Positions 1 through 7,818 of a stretch of 64,000 bases of DNA are shown here, one piece after another. The notes under the pieces are model-generated. The model made no database searches. It saw nothing but the letters and a program-made list of their open reading frames with translations, and was not told the DNA's origin. Origin of the DNA: Kutzneria sp. CA-103260 (GTDB taxonomy: Bacteria > Actinomycetota > Actinomycetes > Mycobacteriales > Pseudonocardiaceae); assembly GCF_018263855.1 (NCBI RefSeq), contig NZ_CP073318.1, forward strand, positions 4,712,001 through 4,776,000. The letters run 5' to 3'. The translations under genes were made by a program, and so were the position numbers. The first letter of the stretch is position 1, and every line of letters begins with the position of its first letter.

Positions 1-139
1 GACCTACGCCGACGTGGCCCACACCTACCTCCCCGATCCCTACCAGGCGATCGACTCGATGCCGCCCGGCCCCATCGAGCTGGTGGCCAACTACACCGCG
101 TTCCGGGACCTGAAGACGGGGTTGAGCAATGGTTCGTGA
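1..139 (+). CDS. murT: MurT, C-terminal end (lipid II isoglutaminyl synthase, ligase-like subunit)
   Basis: Only the last 45 codons are present; the gene enters from the left edge in frame 2 and stops with TGA at 137-139. The visible tail contains ELVANYTAFRDL, which I recognise as the C-terminal DUF1727 end of MurT. MurT works with GatD to amidate the D-glutamate of lipid II to isoglutamine, using ATP and glutamine-derived ammonia. The gatD start codon at 129 overlaps the last codons of this gene, so the two are translationally coupled. The assignment rests on a short tail plus the gatD neighbour. Confidence 0.8.
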   Translation, partial: TYADVAHTYLPDPYQAIDSMPPGPIELVANYTAFRDLKTGLSNGS

Positions 140-878
140 CTCTGTCGTGCGCATCGGCCTGGTGCTGCCGGACGTGCTGGGCACCTACGGCGACTCCGGC
201 AACGCCACCGTGCTGGAGAAGCGGTTGCAGTGGCGCGGCTACAAGGCCGAGATCGTGGACCTCGCGGTCGGCGAGACCGTGCCCAACTCCCTGGACTTCT
301 ACCTGCTGGGCGGCGGCGAGGACCGGGCGCAGACGCTGGCCGTCTCGCACCTGACCGCCAACCCGGGCATGCAGGAGGCGGCCTCCCGCGGCGCGGTCGT
401 GCTGGCCATCTGCGCCGGCCTGCAGATCCTGGGCCACGACTTCACCGGCACCGACGGCGTCACCCACCGCGGCCTCAGCATGCTGGACGTGCGGACCACG
501 CCCGGCACCGGGGCCCGGGCCGTCGGCGAGCTGCTGACCACGCCGGACCCGGCGCTGCTGCAGGCGTCCATGACCGGCTTCGAGAACCACCAGGGGCACA
601 CCCAGGTCGGCCCGGGATCGCGGCCGCTGTCCAAGGTCGTCTACGGCACGGGCAACGGCGACGGGGCCGACGGGGCGTACGCCGGGCACGTGGTCGGCAC
701 CTACATGCACGGCCCGGTGCTGGCCCGCAACCCGGCGTTCGCGGATCTGCTGCTGAGCTGGGCGGTCGGCGAGCCGCTGGCCCCGCTGGACATCCCGGTG
801 ATCGAGAAGCTGCGCGACGAGCGACGGCGGGCCGTGCAGGCGATGGCCGCCCGGCGCAAGCGGCTGCTCAAGTTCTGA
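129..878 (+). CDS. gatD: GatD, glutamine amidotransferase subunit of MurT/GatD
   Basis: A 249-aa class I (CobB/CobQ-like) glutaminase domain. The nucleophile cysteine lies in AICAGLQILG near residue 95, and the catalytic histidine in GTYMHGPVL near residue 195. It hydrolyses glutamine and passes ammonia to MurT for amidation of the lipid II stem peptide at the cytoplasmic membrane. Length and motifs fit stand-alone GatD rather than cobyric acid synthase, which has an extra N-terminal domain. It overlaps murT by 11 bp and reads as one operon with it. The following GntR gene begins 16 bp downstream. Confidence 0.9.
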   Translation: MVRDSVVRIGLVLPDVLGTYGDSGNATVLEKRLQWRGYKAEIVDLAVGETVPNSLDFYLLGGGEDRAQTLAVSHLTANPGMQEAASRGAVVLAICAGLQILGHDFTGTDGVTHRGLSMLDVRTTPGTGARAVGELLTTPDPALLQASMTGFENHQGHTQVGPGSRPLSKVVYGTGNGDGADGAYAGHVVGTYMHGPVLARNPAFADLLLSWAVGEPLAPLDIPVIEKLRDERRRAVQAMAARRKRLLKF

Positions 879-894
879 TCTCGCTGGAGTCCTG

Positions 895-1629
895 ATGTCG
901 TTGGAGGGGGTCCGGCCGGCGCTGCCGTCACTGGGGTTGAGCCCGCTCAGCCCGGTGTCCAGCCGGGCCGATCTGGTGGCCGAGGCCATCCGGTCGGCCA
1001 TCCTGGCCGGCCGGATCCGGCCCGGGGACACGCTGGTCGAGCGCCGGCTGGCGGCCGAGCTGGGCGTGTCCAAGACGCCGGTGCGGGAAGCGCTGATCAT
1101 GCTGGCGGCCAGCGGCCTGGTTGTGCTGACCCCGACCCGCGGCACCTCGGTGCGGCTGCTGGACGCCGACGACCTGCGCAAGATCCAGGAGGTCCGGCTG
1201 CTGCTGGAGCCCTGGGCCGTGGCCGCGACGACCCGGCTGGGCAACGACGACGCGGTGGTTCAGGCGCGGGCGGCGCTGGCCCGGTCGGCGGGCAGCCTGG
1301 ACACCGTGGACCACGGCGAGCTCAGCGTGGCCAACCGGGACTTCCACCGGGCCCTCTACGCCGGTTGCGGCAACGAATTCGTGGTGGGCAGTCTGGACGG
1401 CGTAAGGGATCTGGCCGCGTTGGCGGCGGTGAGCCTGTTGTGGCCGCACTGGCCGACCTGGCGTGAGGAACACGTCGAACACGAACGGATCCTGGAGGCC
1501 GTGGCGGCCGGCGACGCCGAATCCGCGCAGCGGCTGACCCGCCGGCACATAGAACTGTCCGGACAGCGCGCGGTGGAAGTCGCGGCCTCGACGGCCCAGC
1601 TCGCTGGTCCGTTCGACTCAGGGCGTTGA
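895..1629 (+). CDS. GntR-family (FadR/FCD) transcriptional regulator
   Basis: 244 aa. The N-terminal winged helix (about residues 20-90) shows ERRLAAELGVSKTPVREAL, the GntR signature. The rest is a helical FCD-type ligand-binding domain ending in RHIELSGQRAVE. Proteins of this class usually repress a neighbouring catabolic or biosynthetic gene and release DNA on binding a small acid. The likely target is the dihydrodipicolinate-synthase-family gene at 2035-2949, whose promoter carries a TGGTATACCA palindrome. It follows gatD by 16 bp, so it may be cotranscribed with the cell-wall pair. Confidence 0.85.
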   Translation: MSLEGVRPALPSLGLSPLSPVSSRADLVAEAIRSAILAGRIRPGDTLVERRLAAELGVSKTPVREALIMLAASGLVVLTPTRGTSVRLLDADDLRKIQEVRLLLEPWAVAATTRLGNDDAVVQARAALARSAGSLDTVDHGELSVANRDFHRALYAGCGNEFVVGSLDGVRDLAALAAVSLLWPHWPTWREEHVEHERILEAVAAGDAESAQRLTRRHIELSGQRAVEVAASTAQLAGPFDSGR

Positions 1630-1688
1630 CCGGCAATTCTTCCGTGTTAATCTTCCCCGTCCGAGCGGCGCTTTTCGGGGGGACACCG

Positions 1689-2051
1689 ATGGCCGACATG
1701 TGGATGCTGTCCGTCGCGGCGGCGCTCATCGAGCACGTCCAAGACGCCGATTCGCCGGCCCTGGCCGCGCTGGAGAAGGCGGCCCGTTCCGCGCCCAATC
1801 TCGGCGACGCCCTGGACGCGGCCCGCGCCGCCGGCGACGACGACCGGATTCCGCTGGCCGAGGCCCTGGCCGACGGCCTGAAGGCCGTTTACGACCAGGG
1901 CGGCGCATTCGCGATCCTGCTCGACACGCTGTGGCCCGAGGTGTTGTTCGGGCCCCGGGCGAACCGTGGCGGCAACGTCGTCATCGGCGATATCACCGGG
2001 CACCTCGTCCAGGCCGACTCCATCGTCGGCCACATCAACTTCCCGAGCTGA
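1689..2051 (+). CDS. Small protein with C-terminal GDIxGHxVQAxxIxGHxxF motif
   Basis: 120 aa from ATG 1689, preceded by a GGGGGGAC ribosome-binding stretch. An upstream start at 1626 would overlap the GntR stop and adds nothing conserved-looking. Residues 1-90 are alanine-rich and predicted helical. The tail reads VIGDITGHLVQADSIVGHI, resembling the short beta-strand 'GxVxGxVVQAxxIxGGVxF' tail seen in many actinobacterial multidomain signalling or effector proteins. I do not recognise a function. Its 3' end overlaps the convergent gene at 2035-2949 by 17 bp. Confidence 0.6.
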   Translation: MADMWMLSVAAALIEHVQDADSPALAALEKAARSAPNLGDALDAARAAGDDDRIPLAEALADGLKAVYDQGGAFAILLDTLWPEVLFGPRANRGGNVVIGDITGHLVQADSIVGHINFPS

Positions 2052-2949
2052 CCGCCTTGAGCCAGGCGGCCACCTCGGCCTGACCGGCGGCCGGCAGCTC
2101 GCTGATCGGCGGGCGCACGGTCCGGCCGCACAGGTCGAGCTGGGCCAGCGCCTCCTTGACCACGGTGACGTTGTCGGCGCTGCCGTTGGCCGCGCGCAGG
2201 TCCTCGAACGGCTTGAGCAACCGCCACAGGTCGCGGGCGGCGTTGTGGTCGGTGCGCAGCGCTGCGAGCAGCCGCAGCGACAACTCCGGGGTCACGTTGG
2301 CCAGGCCGGAGGTGAATCCCTCGGCGCCGACCGGCCAGAAGAACGGGGCCCAGGTCTCGGCCAGGCCGCAGATCCAGGCCAGCCGGTCGGCGCCGGCGGC
2401 GTCCTCGACCACCGTGACGGCCTGGCCGAAGGCGACCGGGTCGGGCACGGCGTACTTGACGCCGACGAAGTTGGGGGCGACCCGGGCCAGCTCGGCCAGC
2501 GCGCCGGCCGGGATGTGCGGGCTGCGCAGATAGCAGACGAGACCGAGCTCCGGCACCGCCTCGGCGACGGCCCGGTGGTAGTCGACCCAGCCGGCGGCCG
2601 ACAGATACGGGTGCACCGGCTGGTGCACCATCACCGCGCCGGCGCCGGCGGCGCGCGCGGAGACCGCCGAGTCCACGGCGGTCCGCACGTCGTAGCCGAC
2701 GCCGGCGACCACCAGTGCCCGGCCCGTGGCCTCCTGGACGGTCAACGCCAGCGCCTGGTCCCGCTCGACGGCGGTGAGCGAGTAGAACTCGCTGGTGTTG
2801 CCGTTCGGGGTGACCACGTCGATCCCCGCGTCCAGGGTCCGCCGCAGCACCGACCGGTAGCCGGGGCCGTCGATCTGCCCGGCGCCGTCGAACGGGGTGA
2901 CGGTGATCATCACCACGGCGCGCAGCGCCCTCTTGACGTCCTCCAGCAT
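2035..2949 (-). CDS. Dihydrodipicolinate synthase (DapA/NAL) family protein
   Basis: 304 aa, the normal length for this TIM-barrel aldolase/dehydratase family. The Schiff-base lysine is visible in NFVGVKYAVPD, the conserved tyrosine in LGLVCYLRS, and the substrate-loop GNTSEFYSLT replaces the usual GTTGE. Members condense or cleave pyruvate-type keto acids through a lysine imine. The altered loop and isolated context argue against the housekeeping lysine-pathway enzyme and for a catabolic member such as a sugar-acid dehydratase or lyase; the exact substrate cannot be read. Its promoter has a GntR-type palindrome, and the divergent lsr2 lies beyond. Confidence 0.8.
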   Translation of the reverse strand: MLEDVKRALRAVVMITVTPFDGAGQIDGPGYRSVLRRTLDAGIDVVTPNGNTSEFYSLTAVERDQALALTVQEATGRALVVAGVGYDVRTAVDSAVSARAAGAGAVMVHQPVHPYLSAAGWVDYHRAVAEAVPELGLVCYLRSPHIPAGALAELARVAPNFVGVKYAVPDPVAFGQAVTVVEDAAGADRLAWICGLAETWAPFFWPVGAEGFTSGLANVTPELSLRLLAALRTDHNAARDLWRLLKPFEDLRAANGSADNVTVVKEALAQLDLCGRTVRPPISELPAAGQAEVAAWLKAVSSGS

Positions 2950-2964
2950 GACCGCCCCTTCTCG

Positions 2965-2983
2965 TTGGTATCTGGTATACCAA
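2965..2983. promoter_or_regulatory. GntR-type operator
   Basis: The stretch TTGGTATCTGGTATACCAA sits 16-34 bp upstream of the ATG of the dihydrodipicolinate-synthase-family gene. Its core TGGTATACCA (2973-2982) is a perfect 10-bp palindrome, and an extra half site TTGGTAT precedes it. FadR-class GntR proteins bind TGGTnnnACCA-like sites, and one is encoded about 1.3 kb away at 895-1629. The pairing is inferred. Confidence 0.6.
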
Positions 2984-3156
2984 CATAGACGACCTGCCCG
3001 GCGGCGGCAATATGGACGTCGAATGGCGCATTGCTGTCAGACCAACGCATGCACCTATCCGTGGTATTCAGTCGGCGAGTCCGCCCCGAAACCGCCGGCC
3101 GTGCGATACCGTGGGAATCGAGCTTGGAATATTGGCATACGTCAGGTGGAGCAACG

Positions 3157-3492
3157 ATGGCACAGAAGACGATCGTCGAACTCGTCGACGATCTGGACGG
3201 CGGTGTTGCCTCCGAGAGCGTCGCATTCGGCCTCGACGGCATCGAGTACAGCATCGATCTGTCCACGGAGAACGCGAAACGACTGCGAGAAACGCTGTCG
3301 ACCTATGTGGACAGCGCACGCAGGGTGGGTGGCCGCAAGCAGCGCGCGATCGGTCGGCCCACCGGCCGAACCGGCGACAAGGCGCAGAACCAGGCCATCC
3401 GGGAATGGGCGCGCAGCCAGGGCGAGAAGATCTCCGACCGCGGCCGCATCCCCGCCGAACTGGTGACCCGTTTCCAAGCAGCTAACGGCTGA
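3157..3492 (+). CDS. lsr2: Lsr2, nucleoid-associated xenogeneic silencer
   Basis: 111 aa from ATG 3157 (MAQKTIVELVDDLDG), preceded by AGGTGGAG; earlier in-frame starts are not needed. The N-terminal half is the Lsr2 dimerisation domain. The C-terminal half carries the DNA-binding helix pair with the RGR element in SDRGRIPAELVTRF, the AT-hook-like motif that inserts into the minor groove. Lsr2 coats AT-rich and often foreign DNA and represses secondary-metabolite clusters, as H-NS does in enterobacteria. It stands next to the siderophore cluster, but lsr2 is a core gene, so location alone does not imply a dedicated role. Confidence 0.93.
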   Translation: MAQKTIVELVDDLDGGVASESVAFGLDGIEYSIDLSTENAKRLRETLSTYVDSARRVGGRKQRAIGRPTGRTGDKAQNQAIREWARSQGEKISDRGRIPAELVTRFQAANG

Positions 3493-3516
3493 ATGGGGTG
3501 AGGTGTGCCCTGGCAA

Positions 3517-3670
3517 GTGGGCGAGGTGTGCGGGAACGCTGACGCGCCCGCCACCTCGCTCGCTGTATTTTGTGGGGCTCGCGCCCCACAAGCGAGTGGG
3601 CGAGGTGTGCGGGAACGCTGACGCGCCCGCCACCTCGCTTGCCGTGTTTTGTGGGGCTCGCGCCCCACAC
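3517..3670. repeat. Two tandem copies of a 79-bp intergenic repeat with internal hairpin
   Basis: A unit beginning GTGGGCGAGGTGTGCGGGAA at 3517 recurs at 3596 with a 79-bp period and only a few substitutions (ATTTT versus GTTTT and near neighbours). Each unit ends in the palindrome GTGGGGCTCGCGCCCCAC (about 3572-3589 and 3651-3668). The block lies between lsr2 and the ABC exporter in a 328-bp non-coding gap. It looks like a dispersed actinobacterial REP-like element and may also terminate lsr2 transcription. Confidence 0.75.
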
Positions 3671-3775
3671 CCCCAGGCAGGGCGGGCTTCGCCCCCCTGC
3701 ACCCCCCAACACGGCGCGGCGAATGCGGCACGCTCACCCAGAGTCGCCAGCTGGCCATGTTCGCGGGCTGCTCAC

Positions 3776-3794
3776 TTAGTCTAGCCTTACCTTA
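3776..3794 (+). promoter_or_regulatory. Iron box (IdeR/DmdR-type) upstream of ABC exporter
   Basis: TTAGTCTAGCCTTACCTTA matches the degenerate actinobacterial iron box TWAGGTWAGSCTWACCTWA at 17 of 19 positions by eye. It lies 27 bp before the GTG start of the exporter operon. Binding of an Fe(II)-loaded IdeR/DmdR repressor here would switch the exporter off when iron is plentiful. Confidence 0.8.
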
Positions 3795-3820
3795 CCCACG
3801 ACAGGGACAGGGAGGCGCGG

Positions 3821-5491
3821 GTGAGCACGACCGGACGGGAAGTCCTCCGCCGTTCGATCGCCGGGCAACGACGATCGGTGACGTTGGCATCGCTGCTGAC
3901 AGCGGGCCACCAGGGCGGCGAGGCACTGGTGCCGGTGGTGATCGGCGTGATCATCGACCAGGCCGTCGCCGGCGCCTCGGTGCTGACACTGGTGCTGTGG
4001 CTGGCGGTGCTGGGGGTGCTGTTCGCCGCGCTGTCGACCAGCTACCGGCACGGCGCGCGGTTCGCCGAGCGGGCGGGTGAAAGGGCCGGGCACGAACTGC
4101 GCCTGGACATCGCCCGCCGGGTGCTGCACCCCGGTGGCGGCGCGGAGGCCGGCAACCTCGCGGGCGAACTGGTCAGCATCGGCACCTCGGACGCCAAGCG
4201 GGTCGGCCAGGTCAACCAGGTGCTGCCGTTCGGCGCGGCCGCGCTGGCCGGCCTGCTGGTCACGGCGATCGCCCTGCTCACCCGGTCGCTGCCGCTCGGC
4301 CTGCTGGTCCTGCTCGGCACGCCGCCGATGCTCTATCTGGCCCACCTGATCGGCAAGCCGCTGGAGCGGCGTAGCGAGGCCGAACAGGAACGGTCGGCCT
4401 TCGCCTCCGGCGTAGCCACCGATCTGGTCGCCGGGCTGCGGGTGCTCAAGGGCATCGGGGCCGAGCGGGCGGCGATCGACCGCTACCGGCGGACCAGCCA
4501 GGACTCGCTGCGCGCGACCCTGCGGGCGGCGCGGGCCCAGGCCTGGCACAACGGGGCGCTGCTGGCGCTGACCGGGATCTTCATCGCGGTGGTGGCGCTG
4601 GTCGGCGGCAATCTGGCCGCGGCCGGGCAGATCAGCGTCGGCGACCTGGTGGCCGCGGTCGGCCTCGCCCAGTACCTGATCACGCCGTTCTCCATCTTCT
4701 CGTGGGTCAACGGCGAGCTCGCCCAGGGCCGGGCGTCGGCCGGGCGCATCGCCGACGTGCTCAACGCGCCGTCCTCGGTCGGGGCCGGCGAGGCCGAACT
4801 GCCGGTGCCCGCCTCCGGTCACGTCCGGGTCGACAGGCTGAGCCGGGGCGCGCTGCGGGACGTCGAGTTCGAGGCCCGGCCCGGTGAGCTGCTGGGCGTG
4901 GTCGCCACCGACGCCGCCGCCGCGACCGACCTGCTGGACTGCCTGGGCCGCGCCGCCGATCCCGCTGACGGCAAGGTTTTTGTCGACTCGGTCGACCTGT
5001 CCACTGTGGATCCGAGCCGGGTCCGGGAGGTGGTCCTGGTGGCCGCGCACGACGCCGACCTGTTCGCCGGCACGATCGTCGAGAACGTCGGCAACGGGCC
5101 GTTCGCCGACGAGGCGCTGACCGCTGCCGCCGTGGACGAGGTGGCCAGCGCACTTCCCGACGGCGTAAGCACTTCCGTCACCGAGCGGGGACGGTCGCTG
5201 TCCGGCGGACAGCGCCAGCGAGTCGCGCTGGCCCGAGCCCTCGCCGTGGACGCGCCGGTGCTCGTGCTGCACGATCCGACCACCGCCGTCGACACCGTCA
5301 CCGAGGCCAGAATCGCCGCCGGGCTGGCCCAATTACGGCGTGGGCGCACAACAATTCTCGTCACCACCAGTCCAGCCCTGCTGTCCGCCACCGATCGGGT
5401 CGTGTTGCTCGACGGCGGCCGGATCGTTGAGCAGGGCAGCCACGCCGAACTGGCCGTGCGGGCCGACTACCAGGCGGCGGTGCTGGCATGA
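3821..5491 (+). CDS. ABC exporter half-transporter A (degenerate P-loop, intact signature)
   Basis: 556 aa from GTG 3821 behind a GGGAGGCG site. Residues about 20-310 form the exporter-type six-helix membrane domain; about 325-545 form the ATPase domain. The Walker A position reads VVATDAAAATDLLDC with no GxxGxGK, Walker B reads LVLHDPTTAVD (DE replaced by HD), and the H-loop histidine is missing (LVTTSPA). The ABC signature LSGGQRQRVALARAL near residue 461 is intact. It must pair with the partner encoded 4 bp overlapping downstream. Behind an iron box in this locus, export of the siderophore is the likely job. Codon 505 is a rare TTA. Confidence 0.88.
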   Translation: MSTTGREVLRRSIAGQRRSVTLASLLTAGHQGGEALVPVVIGVIIDQAVAGASVLTLVLWLAVLGVLFAALSTSYRHGARFAERAGERAGHELRLDIARRVLHPGGGAEAGNLAGELVSIGTSDAKRVGQVNQVLPFGAAALAGLLVTAIALLTRSLPLGLLVLLGTPPMLYLAHLIGKPLERRSEAEQERSAFASGVATDLVAGLRVLKGIGAERAAIDRYRRTSQDSLRATLRAARAQAWHNGALLALTGIFIAVVALVGGNLAAAGQISVGDLVAAVGLAQYLITPFSIFSWVNGELAQGRASAGRIADVLNAPSSVGAGEAELPVPASGHVRVDRLSRGALRDVEFEARPGELLGVVATDAAAATDLLDCLGRAADPADGKVFVDSVDLSTVDPSRVREVVLVAAHDADLFAGTIVENVGNGPFADEALTAAAVDEVASALPDGVSTSVTERGRSLSGGQRQRVALARALAVDAPVLVLHDPTTAVDTVTEARIAAGLAQLRRGRTTILVTTSPALLSATDRVVLLDGGRIVEQGSHAELAVRADYQAAVLA

Positions 5492-7239
5492 CCCGCGAAC
5501 TCCTGCCCGTCGCCGACGGGCGCCGCGTCCGCGCGGTCGTCGGCGAACTGCTGGGCCAGGCCAAGGGCCAGACCGCGGCGGCGTTCGCCATGCTGGTGAT
5601 CGCCACCGCCATCGGGCGGTTCACCGCTCCCCTGCTGGGCCGGGTCGTCGACCTGGTCACCGAGCACCGGCCGGCTGTCGAGCTGGTGACTCCCGTGGTG
5701 GAGCTGGTGCTCGTCGCCGTGGGCCAGGCCATCGCCACCGCCATCGGCGTGTCGCTGGTCGCCCGACTGGGCGAGACCATCCTGGCCACGCTGCGCGAAC
5801 GCTTCGTCGAACGGGCCCTGGGTCTGCCGCTCGACCAGCTCGAACGGGCCGGCTCCGGTGACCTCACCAGCCGCGTCACCAACGACGTCTCGGTGGTCGC
5901 CGACGCCGTCCGCGAGGCGCTGCCCGAGCTGGGACAGTCGGTGCTGACCGTCGTGCTCACGCTCGGCGCGCTGGCCCTGCTGGACTGGCGGTTCCTGCTG
6001 GCCGCGCTGGTGGCTGTGCCGATCCAGGTCTGGACCGTGCGCTGGTATGTGCCGCGGGCCAAGCCACTGTACGCCAGCCAGCGTGAAGCCGTTGGCACGC
6101 AACAACAACAGCTGCTGGACACCATCGGCGGCGCGGCCACCGTGCGGGCCTTCCGGCTCACCGACACCCATCTGGACCGGGTGCGGCAGCGCTCCAGCAG
6201 CGCCGTCGACCTTGCCCTGCAAGGGGTTCGCCTGGTGACCCGGTTCTACGCCCGGCTCAACCTCGCCGAGTTCGTCGGGCTGTCGGCCATTCTGGCCATG
6301 GGTTTCCTGCTCGTCGGCGCGAACGCCGTCACTGTCGGCGTCGCCACCGCCGCGGCGCTGTACTTCCACAGCCTGTTCGGTCCGATCACCACCGCCTTGG
6401 CCCTCGTCGACGACGCCCAGGCCGCCACCGCCAGCCTGGCCCGGCTCATCGGCGTCGCCGATCTGCCCCCGGTCGCCGAGCCCTCGCAGCCGGCCCGACC
6501 GGTCGACGCCTCGGTGAAGACCGCCGGCACCGGTTTCTCCTATGTGGACGGACATCCTGTGCTGCGGGACGTCGACCTGGCCGTCGCCCCCGGCGAGCGG
6601 GTGGCCCTGGTCGGCGCTTCCGGGGCCGGCAAGACCACCCTGGCCAAGCTGATCGCCGGCATCCACCGGCCGTCCGCCGGCTCCATCACCCTCGGCGGTG
6701 TCGGCCTGGACGAGCTCGGTCCCACCGGTGTTCGTCAGATGGTGGCGTTGATCAGCCAGGAGGTGCACGTCTTCGCCGGTCCGCTGGCCGACGACCTGCG
6801 CCTGGCCCACCCTGCCGCCACCGACGCGGAACTCCTTGCCGCGCTGGAGAAGGTCGGCGCACTGTCCTGGGTGGACAGTCTGCCCGACGGCCTGGCCACC
6901 GTCGTGGGCGAGGGCGGCCACCAGCTCACCGTCACCCAGGCCCAGCAGCTGGCCCTGGTCCGCCTCGTGTTGGCCGATCCCCCCATCGCCATCCTCGACG
7001 AGGCCACCGCCGACGCCGGCAGCGCCGGCGCCCGAGTGCTGGAATCCTCCGCCGCAGCAGCGCTGGAGGGCCGCACCGCGTTGGTTGTCGCCCACCGGTT
7101 GACCCAGGCCTCCGCCTCCGACCGCATCGTGGTCCTGGACGCCGGTTCTGTCGTAGAGACCGGCACCCACGAGGAATTGGTCGCCGCCAACGGCCGGTAC
7201 GCCACACTCTGGGCCGCTTGGTCCGGCCAGCGGCCCTAA
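5488..7239 (+). CDS. ABC exporter half-transporter B (intact Walker motifs, degenerate signature)
   Basis: 583 aa, starting in an ATGA overlap with the previous gene. The membrane domain spans about residues 20-320 and the ATPase domain about 345-580. Walker A is canonical (GASGAGKTTL, near 376), Walker B is AILDEATAD with its catalytic glutamate, and the H-loop is VVAHRL. The signature is lost: HQLTVTQAQQLALVRL stands where LSGGQ should be. Together with its partner it makes one complete composite ATP site (its Walker A/B with the partner's LSGGQ) and one dead site. Heterodimeric exporters of this kind move siderophores, peptides or lipids. Confidence 0.88.
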   Translation: MTRELLPVADGRRVRAVVGELLGQAKGQTAAAFAMLVIATAIGRFTAPLLGRVVDLVTEHRPAVELVTPVVELVLVAVGQAIATAIGVSLVARLGETILATLRERFVERALGLPLDQLERAGSGDLTSRVTNDVSVVADAVREALPELGQSVLTVVLTLGALALLDWRFLLAALVAVPIQVWTVRWYVPRAKPLYASQREAVGTQQQQLLDTIGGAATVRAFRLTDTHLDRVRQRSSSAVDLALQGVRLVTRFYARLNLAEFVGLSAILAMGFLLVGANAVTVGVATAAALYFHSLFGPITTALALVDDAQAATASLARLIGVADLPPVAEPSQPARPVDASVKTAGTGFSYVDGHPVLRDVDLAVAPGERVALVGASGAGKTTLAKLIAGIHRPSAGSITLGGVGLDELGPTGVRQMVALISQEVHVFAGPLADDLRLAHPAATDAELLAALEKVGALSWVDSLPDGLATVVGEGGHQLTVTQAQQLALVRLVLADPPIAILDEATADAGSAGARVLESSAAAALEGRTALVVAHRLTQASASDRIVVLDAGSVVETGTHEELVAANGRYATLWAAWSGQRP

Positions 7240-7247
7240 TTCATGTC

Positions 7248-7356
7248 ATGAAGGGCCCCATCCTGACGTTCAACGAGAGGATTCGTCCCTCGATCTTCGC
7301 GGCGGCGTCATGAAGGGGTCCTTCATGACGTTGAACGCCAGGATGGGTCCCATGAT
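7248..7356. repeat. Nested inverted repeat downstream of exporter operon
   Basis: A 28-bp left arm (7248-7275, ending TGACGTTCAACG) is matched by an inverted right arm (7329-7356, starting CGTTGAACGCCAGGATGG) with a few mismatches. Between them lies a second palindrome, TCATGAAGG-GGT-CCTTCATGA (7308-7328). It occupies the start of the 358-bp gap between the exporter operon and the convergent mbtH. Confidence 0.65.
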
Positions 7357-7380
7357 CTTGAGGGACGGCTCCGGAACGCG

Positions 7381-7413
7381 ACGGCCCGCCGAGAAGAACC
7401 CTCGGCGGGCCGT
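7381..7413. terminator. Strong hairpin terminator
   Basis: A perfect 13-bp stem, ACGGCCCGCCGAG and its complement, with loop AAGAACC, followed by TTGTC. It lies between convergent transcription units (exporter operon, plus strand; mbtH/binding protein, minus strand), so it could act in both directions although no long U run follows. Confidence 0.75.
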
Positions 7414-7450
7414 TGTCATGCGGTGCTAGTCCGGAGAGTGCGAGGCCCCG

Positions 7451-7550
7451 CCGGTGCCTGGACTGTCGCCGGATTTCGGCCGCCGCCACCCGACGCAACC
7501 CACCACCCAAGCCGATGCGGCGGGCGAAATCCGGCTAAGGAAGGCACCGG
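7451..7550. repeat. Split inverted repeat beside mbtH 3' end
   Basis: CCGGTGCCT (7451-7459) pairs with AGGCACCGG (7542-7550), and inside it GCCGGATTTCG (7468-7478) pairs with CGAAATCCGGC (7525-7535). The structure is 47 bp beyond the mbtH stop and may serve as its terminator or be another dispersed palindrome. Nothing else is seen in the gap up to 7597. Confidence 0.5.
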
Positions 7551-7597
7551 TCACGAGGGGCCGAGCCGCGACGCCGAAGGCGGCGCCAAAAACACAG

Positions 7598-7807
7598 TCA
7601 GGAATCCATGACGTCGGCGAGGGACTTGGGCCGCATGTCGGTCCAGTTGGCCTCGACATAGTCCAGGCAGGCCTGGCGGGCGTCCGGGCCGAAGACGGTG
7701 GTCCAGCCGGCGGGCACGTCGACGGCGACGGGCCAGAGGCTGTGCTGGTTCTCGCTGTTGACCAGCACCAGGTAGGTGCCGTCCTGGTCCTCGAACGGGT
7801 TGGTCAC
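7598..7807 (-). CDS. mbtH: MbtH-like protein
   Basis: 69 aa from a GTG at 7807 behind GAGGAGG. The family signature is complete: [15 protein letters not shown] and WTDMRPKSL. MbtH-like proteins bind NRPS adenylation domains and are needed for their solubility and activity. This one should partner the 6,000-residue NRPS of the same locus. It starts 11 bp after the stop of the siderophore-binding-protein gene, so the two are cotranscribed from the iron-boxed promoter at 8864-8882. Confidence 0.95.
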   Translation of the reverse strand: MTNPFEDQDGTYLVLVNSENQHSLWPVAVDVPAGWTTVFGPDARQACLDYVEANWTDMRPKSLADVMDS

Positions 7808-7818
7808 GGCGGGCCTCC

